A stretch of DNA of 64,000 nucleotides from Sciurus carolinensis. Lineage: Eukaryota > Chordata > Mammalia > Rodentia > Sciuridae. The stretch spans positions 51,867,177 to 51,931,176 of the forward strand of contig NC_062214.1 in the NCBI RefSeq assembly GCF_902686445.1, given 5' to 3'. The first letter of the stretch is position 1. Each line of letters begins with the position of its first letter. Below the pieces are notes generated by a model. That model worked only from the letters and a program-made list of their open reading frames with translations. It was not told the origin of the DNA and made no database searches. Both the position numbers and the translations under genes were made by a program. Below are positions 47,724 through 58,815 of the stretch, one piece after another.

Positions 47724-49617
47724 AAAAAATAAAATATGGAATAGTAATTAGGGGAAGAGCTGGAACTGTTGTTGCCAAAAGACAGATTTCAGAAGGGGTA
47801 TTGTAGTAGTGAAGGAAGTTGCTAGTAGTTGATGACATAAATGTGGCACCTTTCTTCTTTCCAGCTAGAGGACTACTAATGGTCCACAGTAGTCACCTGA
47901 AGAAGCTGGAGGATGGGAAAAAAAGGCTTAACCTCGGACCAAAAGCTAATGTAATCTGATATCACTAGTATGTGCCCATATGCCCTGCTGGTGACAGGTG
48001 CCTCAGCTTGGCAGGGGAAACCCATGTTAGACAGCCTCAAGGAGCCTAATAATACTAATTATGTACCTTAAACCTTTATTTCCACAAAGGGTCCCTCTTA
48101 TGGTAAAGAAATACAGGACATCCAAGGGTATGTCAGCACTCTCAAAAATCAGATCTTTTTTCATTTGCCTAAGCTGCATGTAGACCATAGAAAAATCTTA
48201 TTTGAATGGAAAGAGGGGCACACAGGATACCCAATCTATCAAGGCTTTTGATCTGTCCTTGCATTATCTGTATTCATTCTGTTAAAGTAGAAAAGCAAAG
48301 TTACATTACTAAAGGAAGTAAGTGTAGAATCTTGCTTCTGTTCTAGACATTTCCAGACAGCTTAAGGAAAGGGGGGATTGGACCTGGTAATGTCTCTTCC
48401 TTGCCAGGCCTCAGCTAACCTCCAGTCCTTGAGGGAGAAGCAAAGGGGTAAACACTGCCTGGGAACTTTCCAGAGTTGAAGATAATGCCAGAAATTCTCC
48501 AAGCAGGGCCACTCCTTTCTCTCCTCCCACCCCAAAGGCCTGTCTGCTTACTGCCTTTACACAGTATCATTTAAAACAAACAAATCAGGAGTTGCTTAGG
48601 CAGTGACTAAATTTTCTGACAAATAAAAATCAACATAAAGGGGAAAAAAAGATCCATCAATATATATTTTAGCCTTCTCTTTGGATTCACCTGTGAGGAC
48701 TAAAGTAAATGCCTTCCTGCAGCCAGATACTGCACTCAGCAGGAGCTCAAATCAGGAAGCTCATTGGAAATTGGTGGCAGGGTCTAGTCATTCCTAAAGA
48801 CTCTGGAAGAAAGTTCAGGTCAAGTGAAAGCACAGGGTTCCTCCTTTTAACAAAGCCTTAGAGCCAGGGAACAGGTGTAGCCTGCCAAAAACAAACAAAA
48901 ACTTCCTTCAAACAACAACAAACAGTTAACACAGGCAGCCTGTCAACACCAATTAGCCTGCCCAGCAAGCAGAAGCCTATTAAGACCAAATTCAAATCTA
49001 GCAAGGCCTCCACAAGTGAAAACTGCCATCCCTTCTTTCTTCTTCAGCTTCTTCAATGGAAACTCACTCAGAAGCTGAGACCAACTTCCCCTTGCAACAG
49101 GGCAGGCACAGGGCCTCAGACCCCTTGTGCTTTGAAGCATTTCCTGACCTTTTTGCCTTGCTAGGCCCATTCCTCAATAATAATATCCATATTGAAATTT
49201 ATTTTTGTATCACCTTAAATATGTCAATATTTCATTTTCTTAATGTTTCAGGCAAAAAATATAGATTTCTCAGAATTGAAAGTTTAAGCATTTCCTTTGA
49301 ATATTTCTATTTCCTTTTTTTCTTTCTTTCTTTTGGTCATCTATTTTTAAAAGAAATTAAAGATATTCCTGGGTCCCCCAAAATATCTTGAGCCGTAGGC
49401 CCTGATACTTGCTATTTTCTTTAATATTCTGTTATCCATAACCATCTATCTAACCACACACAATTCCAGTCTCTTTCGGAAGTCCACTGTATTGATCAGG
49501 AAAAAAAAAAAAAACCCTCATGTAATATGCCTGGAAGTTATATATTTCAATCTGCCACTTAAAAGTGATTCTTTACAGTTAGATGCCAAGAGGCTTTAAA
49601 AAAATCAAGTCAGCACA
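47724..49617. other. Intergenic, unassigned, between desert and MEX3B 3' end
   Basis: No gene or named repeat seen. An A-run lies at about 49500-49514, shortly beyond the MEX3B 3' end. Confidence 0.4.
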
Positions 49618-51000
49618 AGATAGATTTTCTTCAATATTTTATTTATATAGAAATACTTAAAAAATGAAGTAGCACCATTACTTAAGTTTTACCTTTATTA
49701 TGTAGAACTTTAAATGTCAGAAAAATAAAACTCTTGATACAATTTCAAATCTTGTCTCAGCAAATATAATATTAGTATTTGACCATGAGGTTAAAGGCCC
49801 TTTATCATAAAATAAAATATACTTTGTTTTTTAAACTTTGCTCAGTAAAGTACATTTAAGCTCAAGTAACATCACCTACATATACATAAACAAGTGGTAA
49901 ACAAATGTATTAAAATAGAAATACTAAAACTATAGTGGTGCAACAGAATTTTTGTAACTTGCACTGAATTCTATTTATACAAATGTTAGAAAGCATCAAC
50001 AGTTCCTTTTGACATGTTTATACATTTCCGTTTTTTGTAATAATATAGAATAAAATATGCTTTATATCACTGAATAGAAAATATGCTGGGTGAAGCAGAT
50101 CTAGAAGATTTGTCTGAACCTATAAAATCTCCATCCCAACAGAATACTGCTCAAAACGTTACACATTTTATGGTTGTAATTCCGTCACAATTGTGTGATT
50201 ATTAAAATAATACAGTGTTCTTTGCCATAAGGCCATACTAAAATAAAAAGATTTAACCCAGCTACAAAAAAGTTCACTGAACTTAAATTAAAATACTTGT
50301 AAACATCTTTGCAATATGAAATATAATTTTTCAAGTCAAAAAAGAATAAAATACTTCAATCTGTATTAATGCAATTTCTCTTTAAAACTTTTAAAGGTTT
50401 TTAATATATAAGAGATATGTTACAGTTTCTTTAACTTTAATAAAGCTGCAGTATCCTGGTTTCACAGGAACTCCTGGCCCTTTCACGAACATTCAAAAAG
50501 GATCCACTTGTGTTCTATAAGGAGCATCATAGGAACCCACCCACAAAGGGGAACACACGAAACAGTCCACACATCCCATAGCACTATTATTATCATCTTC
50601 ATCATCATAATTATTGTTCATTTTTCCTACTTTAAGAAAATGGAAAACTTGTGGGGTTTTCTTCTTTTGGAAGCTTCCTATTAAGTACAGTGTAAAAACT
50701 ATCATTACTAGAATGTCGCCGTTCCTATTATTTATAGAGCATGCATTTCAGCTGGTCAGGTTTCCCAGGCTACAGTACTCTTGATGCACATATCCTGGCA
50801 AGTTCCTTTGTTTAAAAATTACATTTTAAAAAATGAGCGGATACTACAGCTTTCCAAGCTCCTCTGGGATCTCAGAGTTGGGGATGGGGGAGAAGGTGGG
50901 GCACCAGGGAGGCCGGCTGGCTGGCGCAGGGGAGTGAGGATGCAGGAGAGGAGGGCTCCCCCTTACCCCCGCGCACAGCGCGCGCAGGCGCGCGCTGCCT
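49618..51000 (-). other. MEX3B: MEX3B 3' untranslated region
   Basis: About 1.38 kb from the stop codon to just past the most distal plausible poly(A) signal. Apart from the GC-rich first 130 bases it is AT-rich and free of recognisable interspersed repeats, in sharp contrast to the flanking desert, which suggests purifying selection. A long conserved mex3b 3' UTR that destabilises the mRNA and is bound by Mex3b itself has been described in Xenopus (3'LCU). Whether the same elements are present here is inference. The 3' limit is inferred from the poly(A) signal and was not observed in a transcript. Confidence 0.75.
49638..49643 (-). terminator. MEX3B: Distal poly(A) signal of MEX3B
   Basis: TTTATT on the plus strand, i.e. 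AATAAA on the gene strand, about 1.36 kb after the stop codon. Cleavage would be expected near 49618-49626. Another AATAAA on the same strand lies near 49693-49698 and could serve as a slightly proximal alternative. Confidence 0.6.
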
Positions 51001-53562
51001 TCAGGAAAAGATGCGGATGGCCTGAGTGACCGCGGTGTGGCAGACGGGGCACTCGGGCTCGTTCTTCTCGCAGATGCGATTGGCGCACTCCATGCAGAAT
51101 AGGTTGTGGCCGCAGGGCACTAGCGCTGCGATCACCTCGCTCTCGAAGCACACTGAACAGTCGCGGCTACCCTTACGCCGCAGACCAGAGGAAGAGGATG
51201 AAGAGCTGGAGGAGGAGCTCGACGATGAGGAGGATCCCGATGTATCCGATGATTGCAAGCCAGGTAGCTGTGTCCCTAGCCCGTTGGCATAGGCAGCGTA
51301 GGCCAGGCCTCCTCCTCCCGGGTCGCTGCGCACCCGGCGAGCCAAGTGATGCTCACCCGCCCCCGGAGCCATGTGCAAGGGCGGAGACAGGCGCGGGCAG
51401 CTAGTGCCCGGGTGCAGTCGGCGGTGCACTAGCAGCCCCAGGTTGGCATTGGAGGGCGCGCTGGCGCCACCTCCGGGAAAGACCACAGAGGACGACGAGG
51501 CGGAGGAAGATGCCGAGGAAGAGCAGGAAGAGGACACAGGAGCTGCAGGTCCGCCTCCAGGGGACCGCTCAAACTGAGCCCAGAGAAGAGGCGCCCCAGG
51601 TGGGGGAGCGGGGGCTGGGTCGAAGGTGGGCTGCAGCTCAGGGCAGCCGTCAGGGGAAGGGACTGAGGCTTCTCCCGCTGTGTAGGCATACCCATTGCCG
51701 TTGTTATTGTTATTTCCGTTGTGCGCGAAGCTGAGCGCGGGGCTGGGAGGGCTGTAGTCCGCCAGGCGCGGGGTGGCAGCTGTGCTGCCACTGGTCCCGC
51801 CGCCGAAGTAAGAGTCTGTAGAGGCGCTGCCAAGCGAGCTGGAACTATCATTGCGGTAACTGGAAAACGGCTTGCGTCCAGGGGTGGGAGTGATGCTGGG
51901 GGTGGGCTTGCTCCAGAGGCTACCCGGGCCGGACCCGCCGGACCCGTGATGCAGATCGAAGCCCACATCTGTGCCGTTGGCGTGGAAGTCGTTCTCATCT
52001 GTGAGCTCAATGATGCCGCCGGTGCGCAAGGCAATGTGCGCCTCGATCTCTTCGCGAGCGCGATCCACGTTCTCAGGCATGCCTGTCACCTCGAACACTG
52101 GCTCCTTGTCGCGGCTGGGAGTCACGATGTACGTGTGTGTCTGCTGCTGAATGCGCTTGATTGTGGCGCCCTTGGGCCCCACCACAAGCCCCACCACGCG
52201 GTAGGGCACTCTCACTTGTATGGTGGTTTGCCCGGGCAGGTTGGGCGGCCCTGGCACCGCGCCGTTGAGTGCTGTGTTCTTGTTACGCGAGGCGCGGATC
52301 ATGGAGAAGTGCTCAGCGGCGGAGATGATCTCCCTCCGAGCCATGGCCACATCCTCCTTCCTCCCCGTCACAACAAAGACAGGCTCCTCCCCGCGAACTG
52401 GGGTCTTGATGTAAGTATTGGTCTTCGCCCGCAGCGCTTTGATTTTACAACCTGGGAGCCAGGGTGCGGAGGAGGGAGTGGGAGAAAGAGAGACAGACAG
52501 ACACGCCCATTATCCCGGGTAACCGCGGAGACCAGGGACTGCCTGCGACCAAGGCAGTGGGACAGCAGAACACGCGATGGGAAGAAAGGGGGCGTCTCCC
52601 TCGCTGACCTCGAGCCCAGCCACCGGCTGGGCAGCGGATTCCACCAGCCAGGCGCTCGAGGAACAGCCCATTGGCTGCCTGGTTCTCCCCCAGTGACTGC
52701 AGCCGTCCCAAGCCAAACCCGAGAATCCCAGAAAGTCATCTGGGGAGATGCTAGTGGGATCCAGCTGGGCGCGCCGTCTGCCTTAAAGACACGGTGAAGG
52801 GGAGAAGGCAAGGCGACCGCAGTCGTGATTCCTCAGCGATGGGGGACTTGGGGGGGACGCAGTCCCGGGACCCATTGTTCCTCCTCTGGACTCCATTCCG
52901 CCTTGCAGAAATCCAGAATCCTCCTCCCATCCGATGCTCACGCCTCCTCCTCCCCCCTCCCAAAGGAACGATCAAAGGCCCCCTCCCCCAAGCATCTTAT
53001 ATTTAAATTATCTTTCCCCAGGTGGGCTGAGTGGAGGGAGCTAGGGGAGAAGGCAGTGATTTTAGCAGGAGAAAGTGCATCCTGCGGTGGCAGCAGCGCG
53101 GCTTTAGGAGACAGGCTGCCTGCACTTTCTTTGTCTGGGGCGCCGGCCCTTCGCGCGGCTCTTCCTCCCTCCCCAAGGCTCCCCAGTGCAGAGGATCGCG
53201 ATCCTGCACACGCCCTCCCTGCGAGGCGGTGGCCCGAGTCCCTGCACGCCCCTCATCTCCCCATCCCTGCCAGACCCACCTTGCCTCCCCACGATCTCCG
53301 CGACATGCTCGGAACTGGGAACCGGCACGCACTCGGTCATGTTCACGCTCTTCTTGCGCGGCTCGCTGTCGTACAGAGAGGCGCCCTCGTCACTGTCCAA
53401 CCCCAGCAGGGAGAGCTGGTCGAGAGCAAGCTGCAGGGCTCTTTGGTCATCCAGGGTCTCTCCCCCGCCGCTGCTGCTGCCGCCGCCACCTCCCCCGCCA
53501 CCTCCTCCCCCTCCGCCGCCGCTGCCGTTGCGCTCCAGGTCTGCAAACAGCGAGCTGGGCAT
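51001..53562 (-). CDS. MEX3B: MEX3B, KH/RING RNA-binding E3 ligase
   Basis: Coding sequence is join(51001-52451, 53280-53562) on the minus strand, 1734 bp and 577 residues. The start is ATG at 53562-53560 ([13 protein letters not shown], as in other mammals) and the stop is TGA at 51003-51001. Features in order: poly-Gly 15-28; KH1 about 74-141, with GxxG loop GRQG 92-95 spanning the splice junction; KH2 about 171-234, loop GPKG 186-189; a long low-complexity linker; the serine in RVRSDP (S470), which I align with the 14-3-3-binding S462 of human MEX3B; poly-Ser 501-516; and a complete C3HC4 RING with C526, C529, C541, H543, C547, C550, C562, C565, ending QAIRIFS. All zinc ligands and both GxxG loops are intact. 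The family binds mRNA through the KH domains, shuttles between nucleus and cytoplasm, locates to RNA granules and uses the RING for ubiquitin transfer and mRNA decay. Human MEX3B is 569 residues (from memory). The other three MEX3 paralogues differ at the N-terminus and in the linker. Confidence 0.97.
52452..53279 (-). other. MEX3B: MEX3B intron 1
   Basis: 828-bp phase-1 intron. On the gene strand the donor is caag|GTGGGT (53279 downwards) and the acceptor is ctcccag|GTTGT (52453-52452). The split codon g|gt encodes Gly95, the last residue of the KH1 GxxG loop, followed by [10 protein letters not shown]. The position within KH1 agrees with the two-exon structure known for vertebrate MEX3 genes. 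Its sequence is GC-rich and repeat-free. Confidence 0.95.
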
Positions 53563-54045
53563 CGCTCGGCCGTGCGCGCCGCGCCCCCGCCCGCCCTCGG
53601 CTCGGCGGCGAGAAGCTGCAGCCACAAAGGCAGCCGGGAAGCGGGTGGTCAGGGGCGGGGAGGCCGGCCGGCTGCGGAGGGCTCCGTTGCTCCTTTCTCG
53701 GCGCCGGGAGGAATGGGTCGCTGTATGCAGTCCGCACCGGGCAGTGGCTGCAAGATCCCCCGCCTGGGTCCCCACCCCAGATCTGCTGGCGGTTGGGGTG
53801 GGGGCAGAGCTCGAGTGGCGGCTGCGCGTGCCCCCCGATTGCCCGGCTGGCTGGCCACAAAGCCGAGCGAAAAGCGAGCAGGCGAGCGACAGCAGCGTTT
53901 CTTTAAGGAGCCCCTCCCCGGCTCCTCCACTCCCTCCCTCCCGCCCGCCCGCCCGCCCTCACTCAGCGCTTTTTCCTCCTCTCCTACCCGCCTCTTGACT
54001 GAGCCTCTGCAGCCAGACGGCTCCGGAGGGGGACGAGGGAGGCGC
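53563..54045 (-). promoter_or_regulatory. MEX3B: MEX3B 5' UTR (inferred)
   Basis: GC-rich leader upstream of the start codon; its upper limit is inferred from the promoter motifs and from the roughly 0.5-kb leader known for the human gene. Scanning the gene strand I found no ATG between the start codon and about 54045, so initiation should not be impeded by upstream AUG frames. Context of the start is gagcgATGc, with a G at -3. Confidence 0.55.
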
Positions 54046-54120
54046 AACGTCACCGGCGGGAGCTGACACTACAATGCTACTGACACTATCGCTGGGGGAG
54101 GCGATTGGCGCGCGCCAGGC
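54040..54120 (-). promoter_or_regulatory. MEX3B: MEX3B core promoter (CCAAT, CRE-like, direct repeats)
   Basis: On the gene strand, in order: a CCAAT box (54108-54104, plus strand ATTGG); two copies of TAGTGTCAG (plus-strand ctgacacta at 54063-54071 and 54080-54088) spaced with a 17-bp period; and a TGACGT CRE-like half site near 54047-54052. The CCAAT box would sit about 60-100 bp upstream of a start site near 54010-54045. There is no TATA box, as expected for a CpG-island promoter. Transcription start is inferred. Confidence 0.5.
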
Positions 54121-55420
54121 CGGGGGCGGGCGGAGGCCGCGGGCTGTGCGAGCGGAGAGCGAGCGCTACCCCCTCCCCCCCCCCCCCGCGCTCGCCGCAG
54201 CCCGCCCCGTCCTCCTCCCGGCCGCGCCCCTCCCCCGCCGCCGCCGCCGCTAACGCCTCTCTTTGTTGTCTAATGCGGGACTGGCAGGCTTGGGACACTT
54301 GTATGTACCTATCAGCCGAGGATAATCACTGTCCCCAAGTCTCCTCCCTCGCCAGACTGAGAAAAGAAAAGGCGCCTAACTCTGATACCAGCGGCCGGGC
54401 TAAAAGAGCGGTCCTTAGAAAGTCCCGTTAGCACCCCCAAATAAACCATCCGTAGAACCAAAGCTACCACTAGGAGGAAGGTCTGTCATCTACCCAAAAG
54501 GGCTGCTTGAGCCCTGGGATACGTTAAAGGAGACTCGGGATCCTGGGGCGCACCGGCCGAGTGCCGGGAGCTGGTTGCCCACCTGCGCGGGAGCGCAGGA
54601 GACACAAAGGCACACGCCCGCCCACTGTCACCCGCGCGCGCGCACGCGTTCGCTCCTGCATTTTTGTCCCCTTGGGCAGCACTTCGCCCAAGTGGTTTTG
54701 AAACAGAAAGCCAAATGTCAACTGCATTGCGAGCCTGCCCCGCCCGGCGGCCAGAGACCCCTGAAAAGCAAGGCACCCGGTCCGGCACTCGCACGGCGCG
54801 CGGACAAACACTCCGCGGGCTCTGACACGCGCACGAGCGCCGCGCCACCAAGGCGGGAACGCGAGCCACAGTGCCTGCGGGCGGCTCGGGCGGCCCGGGG
54901 TGCGCGCCCGCTGCTCCCGGTCCCGCCTCTCCCCACCGCAGGGCATGCGTATTGCATGCGAGGAGCGGGCGCACCCTTTAAGGCGGGCACTAGAGCCCCG
55001 CCCACGCCCCGCCCCTTCAGGAGGTGTGCGCTTGCTGCTCCGCCGCTCTTTGTGCCTTCTCAGGATGGGGGTGGCGGCGGAGGGAGGGTGCGACGGGACC
55101 AGCCGGCTAGGACGGCAAGCTGCGCCCCCTCCCGGATGTTCCAAGGACCTCCTCCAAGCGCGAGAGAGAAGAAAGAAGGCTTTCAGGGGCGGGTCCGGGC
55201 GGGACGCGCTGCCCTCTCTTCACGCATCTCCCTGCGCTGCCCACCAGCGCGGGCGCCCCTCAGGGCCCGCGCGCTCCTCTCCTTTGTTCCAGGAGCTGCC
55301 CAGCTCTCTTCCTCTGTCCCTGCGCCCAGCGGTGGGCAGTCCAGAAGAGGTGTTGGACCTGCGGTTCGCTGAGAGGGACGCCTGCTGAGGACAATGAGCC
55401 ATGTGGCTGTGGTTGCAGAC
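54121..55420. promoter_or_regulatory. Upstream CpG-island flank with GC boxes
   Basis: GC-rich, no protein gene recognised; long open frames on both strands reflect the lack of AT-rich stops. It contains a 13-base C run (54175-54187), GCATGCG twice at 54943-54949 and 54954-54960, and clustered Sp1-type GC boxes (ccccgccc and cgccccgcccc) at about 54996-55017. It could hold an alternative or divergent start site; this is inference. Confidence 0.45.
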
Positions 55421-57904
55421 AGGGTTACGAGGAGACTCTTGAGGACGATCTTGGGAATCCAAGGCAGAGACTCCCCTAAGTGCTCGGGGTGAACCCAAGA
55501 AGAGGGAGCAGGAGTACTGGACCTCGGTTTCCGATCCGCAGAATGGGGAAAACAATAGATGCCCTGCCCAACCCCTGGGTTGTTCTGAGAATTCAGTGTG
55601 TCAATAGATGGGAATGCTCGCTGTAATCAGTAGACAGTTCCGCAAACGCCTTGAGTATTGAGAGCACCAAGGTGATCCCGTCCTTACTTGCTCACCTGGA
55701 GCTGTCTTGGGGGCGAGGTGCTGATTATTTCCTTAGGGAAATGAAGCTTCGAAGCCACTTAACAGTGGTTATTTCCTCAGGATGTTTACATTATACTGAG
55801 CTTGGTGTGTTTCTGGAAACAAAATATTCAATAGGGAGGGGGTGGCAATGGCAGTGGGGGGATGGCTCAGTATCCTTGGTGAAAACCACCACCTAGAACT
55901 CCCGTAGGAAATTCCTGTATTTTTTTTTTTTTTTTTGACCCGGTTTATGGACTCCGAGTCCAATTGATTTGGGAATGAGGAGGGTGTGCCCTTGAGGATT
56001 CCTGCCAAGAAGGAGGACTCCAAGTAAAGGGCCCTGGCTGGGGAGGGCCACGGATGAGGCCCAGCTTCAAGCCCTGAACAGGGCCTGTAAGCATAAGGCA
56101 CACAAGAAAAGCACGTTTCCATCTTGCCAACACAACTGACTAGTTCTTAGCCTCTGAGCTCTTTTTTTAGGAATTTAATAGCCTCCAGTTTGGGGGCACT
56201 GAGGTTTCTTTTTTAAAATAACAAACTCCATGAAGGTTAAGTTAGCCCTTAGCTGATGAAGAACTGTGCACAGGTAAAAGTTGTCTGGATGCGCCCTCCC
56301 CAGGGTGGTTTGTGCTAGGGAGTTTGGCCACTAATATTCTCAGACCTGCTACAACTCCTGCTGTGATGCCTGATGTGATAAAATTTTAGATGAGTTAATT
56401 CTGAAATTTGCTAAAATTTAGAAGATGGGCTGCTTCAGAAGAGTCCCTGAGGTTCCTGGGTTGTTACCAGGAAGGCAAATGCAACACTTCACCAAGATGA
56501 CATGTTTAAATGTCATTCTCCACTGCAGAATCATGGAAATGGGAACTGTTCTTGCCTGTGACTGCAAATGTTCAATGAATTCACACATCTTAACCCACAT
56601 AAAGGATAAGCCAAAATTCTGACCATAGGAATTCATGAAAACCTGCCAATCCTGAGGTTTCTATGATGGTGAATGTAGCCCACGGACTGGAATATTTCAG
56701 TAAATTCTACACTGAGAGCACCATGGTTTTCTGAAGACACTCAGAGAATTGAAGGCCCTCCTGAGAGTCTGGAGGCAGGACAAGTATGGTAAAGGTAGGA
56801 AGCCTGACAACTCTAGTACCCCCAGAAGTGTTGTCTGTAAAGAGAAGCTCAGATCCAGTTTCCCACCTGCCTCAAAGGGTTGTTTTAGCAAGATGTATAC
56901 TGATAAGCAAAAAGTAAGTCACTGAGGATTGCAAAGAGCTAAGCAAACATAGTTGGTACACAGCCACTTGCCTTTTCTAATTTTATCCTATAATATTAAC
57001 TGGTCAGGTGGTTTCGGATATATGAATGCCTTTATAAATGTAACAGTCCAAAAATTATAATTCTTAATTAATGTCTTTAATAAATCAAGACATCTTAAAA
57101 CTCACAAAGCCCAGTTCTGGTTTTAAATAGATAGTACACCCTAACCCCACCGTTTCTTGTTTCATTTTCCCAGGCTCCTGTAGGACCCCAGAGCTTAACT
57201 ACTTTTCCTGATCCAAGACTCATTCCCTATGGACTTCTCAATGTGGCCATTTTATTTTTTTTATTAGCACTAGAGAAAAGCTTGCAGAGTATAGTCTGAT
57301 AATGAATAGAGAATTATAGTCATCATAAATAAGAAAAGGTAAAGTTATCACACAAAAGCAAACAAGACTAACTTGTATTCATTTCTAAAGACTTCAAATT
57401 ATTTTATACACATCTTGCTTTCTTTTGTGAACTAAATAGCTGGTAAAAAAATTTTAATTCTCATGTGAAAACAAGCACATGTTTTAAGTCAGCTCATTTA
57501 GTATTACTGAGCACAGAGAAAAGAGTGGATGATACAGAAATGAAGAAGATGGCAAGGAAAAAGGAGATCCTTGGCCCTGAACACTGATCGTGTCCAAACC
57601 CAGTCACACTTGTGGGTAAGTGGATCATATGAATGAAATAGTGAATCTGCCTAGGGTCCTGAGAAAACTTCCAAGAGATGGGAGATATTTGAGTTGTGCT
57701 TCCAATGATAGAAATGTGAGAATTAACTGAGATGCTAGCACAGGACATGGCATCCAGCAGGAACTCATAAAGGCTTACTAAATGATGAGTGAGGCAGGCT
57801 AAAAAGCCTTGAAGGTTTAATTTTCCTAAGTATGCCCATGAGGAACTCAGTCTCTAGGAAACAACTCAAATGATTCCAGCCACAACTACATGTTTTTGAC
57901 TAAA
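55421..57904. other. Intergenic upstream of MEX3B, unassigned
   Basis: AT content rises back to background. No gene or confidently named repeat. A T-run of about 18 lies at 55919-55936. Confidence 0.4.
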
Positions 57905-58090
57905 ATTAGTAATCACAGGTAATACCTATTAAGTACTTATGTACCAGGCAGTTTACCAAATGCTTTATAGTAGAGTATATTGTTTAGTCCTCATAATTAT
58001 TCTGAAGCAAGCTCTCTTATTATCCCCATTTTACAGATGCAGTGATTAAATTGCTTGCCCAAACAGAAGCAGATTTAACTTCAAGCAGAT
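57905..58090 (+). mobile_element. MIR SINE
   Basis: 'cttatgtaccaggcagttta', 'tagtcctcataattattctg', 'ttattatccccattttacag' and 'aaattgcttgcccaaac' follow MIR in sense orientation. Confidence 0.8.
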
Positions 58091-58194
58091 GCAGCATAAA
58101 CTGCAGGGGTCCTCTCAACACAGGCCCTTCCAAAGCCCTGGGAGAGGTTCTAGCAATTTATTTATAGGACACATGTTTCAGTAACATTTCAAAA

Positions 58195-58315
58195 GTAAGC
58201 TTTTTATTCCATCAAGAGAACCCATAAGATGTTGTAAGCGTTAGGGGCAACAAATCTTAGAGGAACTATTGTGCCCAGGGTCACACAGCTGGTAAGTGGC
58301 ACAGGAGCCCATGAC
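58195..58315 (+). mobile_element. MIR 3' fragment
   Basis: 'cccagggtcacacagctggt' followed by 'aagtggcacaggagcc' is the conserved 3' part of MIR. The left limit is unclear. Confidence 0.55.
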
Positions 58316-58815
58316 CTTAACCAGCCCTAAGTTCCTTCCTGTCTCTGGGCCATGCGTCTTCAGCTAGGAGATATTTCCAGCCCTGCTTTTCACACAGCAT
58401 TATAAGGCTCACATGTGTGAGGGCGTGAGAAAGTCCTTTGGTTTTTGATGTTCTTCTGTTGTCTTTGTTCACGTGTGTGTGGCATATAACACATGTAACA
58501 CACATCTATTTTTAAAAATATTTTAATAATCCAGGAAATGCTTTCCTTATGTTGAGTGAACAAAAAAGGCAACAAGGAATGTGTGTGTGCTCACATGTGT
58601 GTACATGTATCACTAAACAATAAACAGAGACAGTGAAATAATACATAGAAAAAATACATCAGATTTTTAATAATGATTATTCTTTAAGTTACAGGATCAC
58701 AATTTTACCTTAATTTTTAACTTTTCTGTATTTCAAGTCCTAAATATACATCTTTATTCAATTAATTTTTAAATAAAAAATTTAAAATTTTAATTTAAAA
58801 TGTACTTACTTTAAA
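58316..58815. other. Intergenic, unassigned
   Basis: No gene; AT-rich in its second half. A 'tgtgtgtg' patch lies near 58580-58605. Confidence 0.4.

Larger units (their letters stand above)
50890..55420. promoter_or_regulatory. MEX3B: CpG island spanning MEX3B
   Basis: About 4.5 kb of GC-rich, CpG-rich sequence covering the whole coding region, the intron, the 5' UTR and about 1.4 kb upstream. The surrounding 50 kb and 8 kb are AT-rich and CpG-poor. The borders are judged by eye. Confidence 0.85.

Noticed and set aside
51429..52034. 201-codon minus-strand open frame overlapping MEX3B exon 2 in another frame
   Set aside because: Shadow of the real frame in a low-complexity GC-rich linker; no domain.
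51721..52797. 358-codon open frame antisense to MEX3B exon 2 and intron
   Set aside because: It mirrors the GC-rich coding strand, crosses the splice junction without regard to it, and has no recognisable domain.
52825..54066. 413-codon plus-strand open frame over MEX3B intron, exon 1 and 5' UTR
   Set aside because: GC-rich sequence lacks stop codons by composition; content is Pro/Ala/Arg/Ser-rich without motif and lies antisense to a verified exon.
54086..55372. Several 100-265-codon open frames on both strands upstream of MEX3B
   Set aside because: CpG-island sequence with few stops; mutually overlapping and without recognisable domains.
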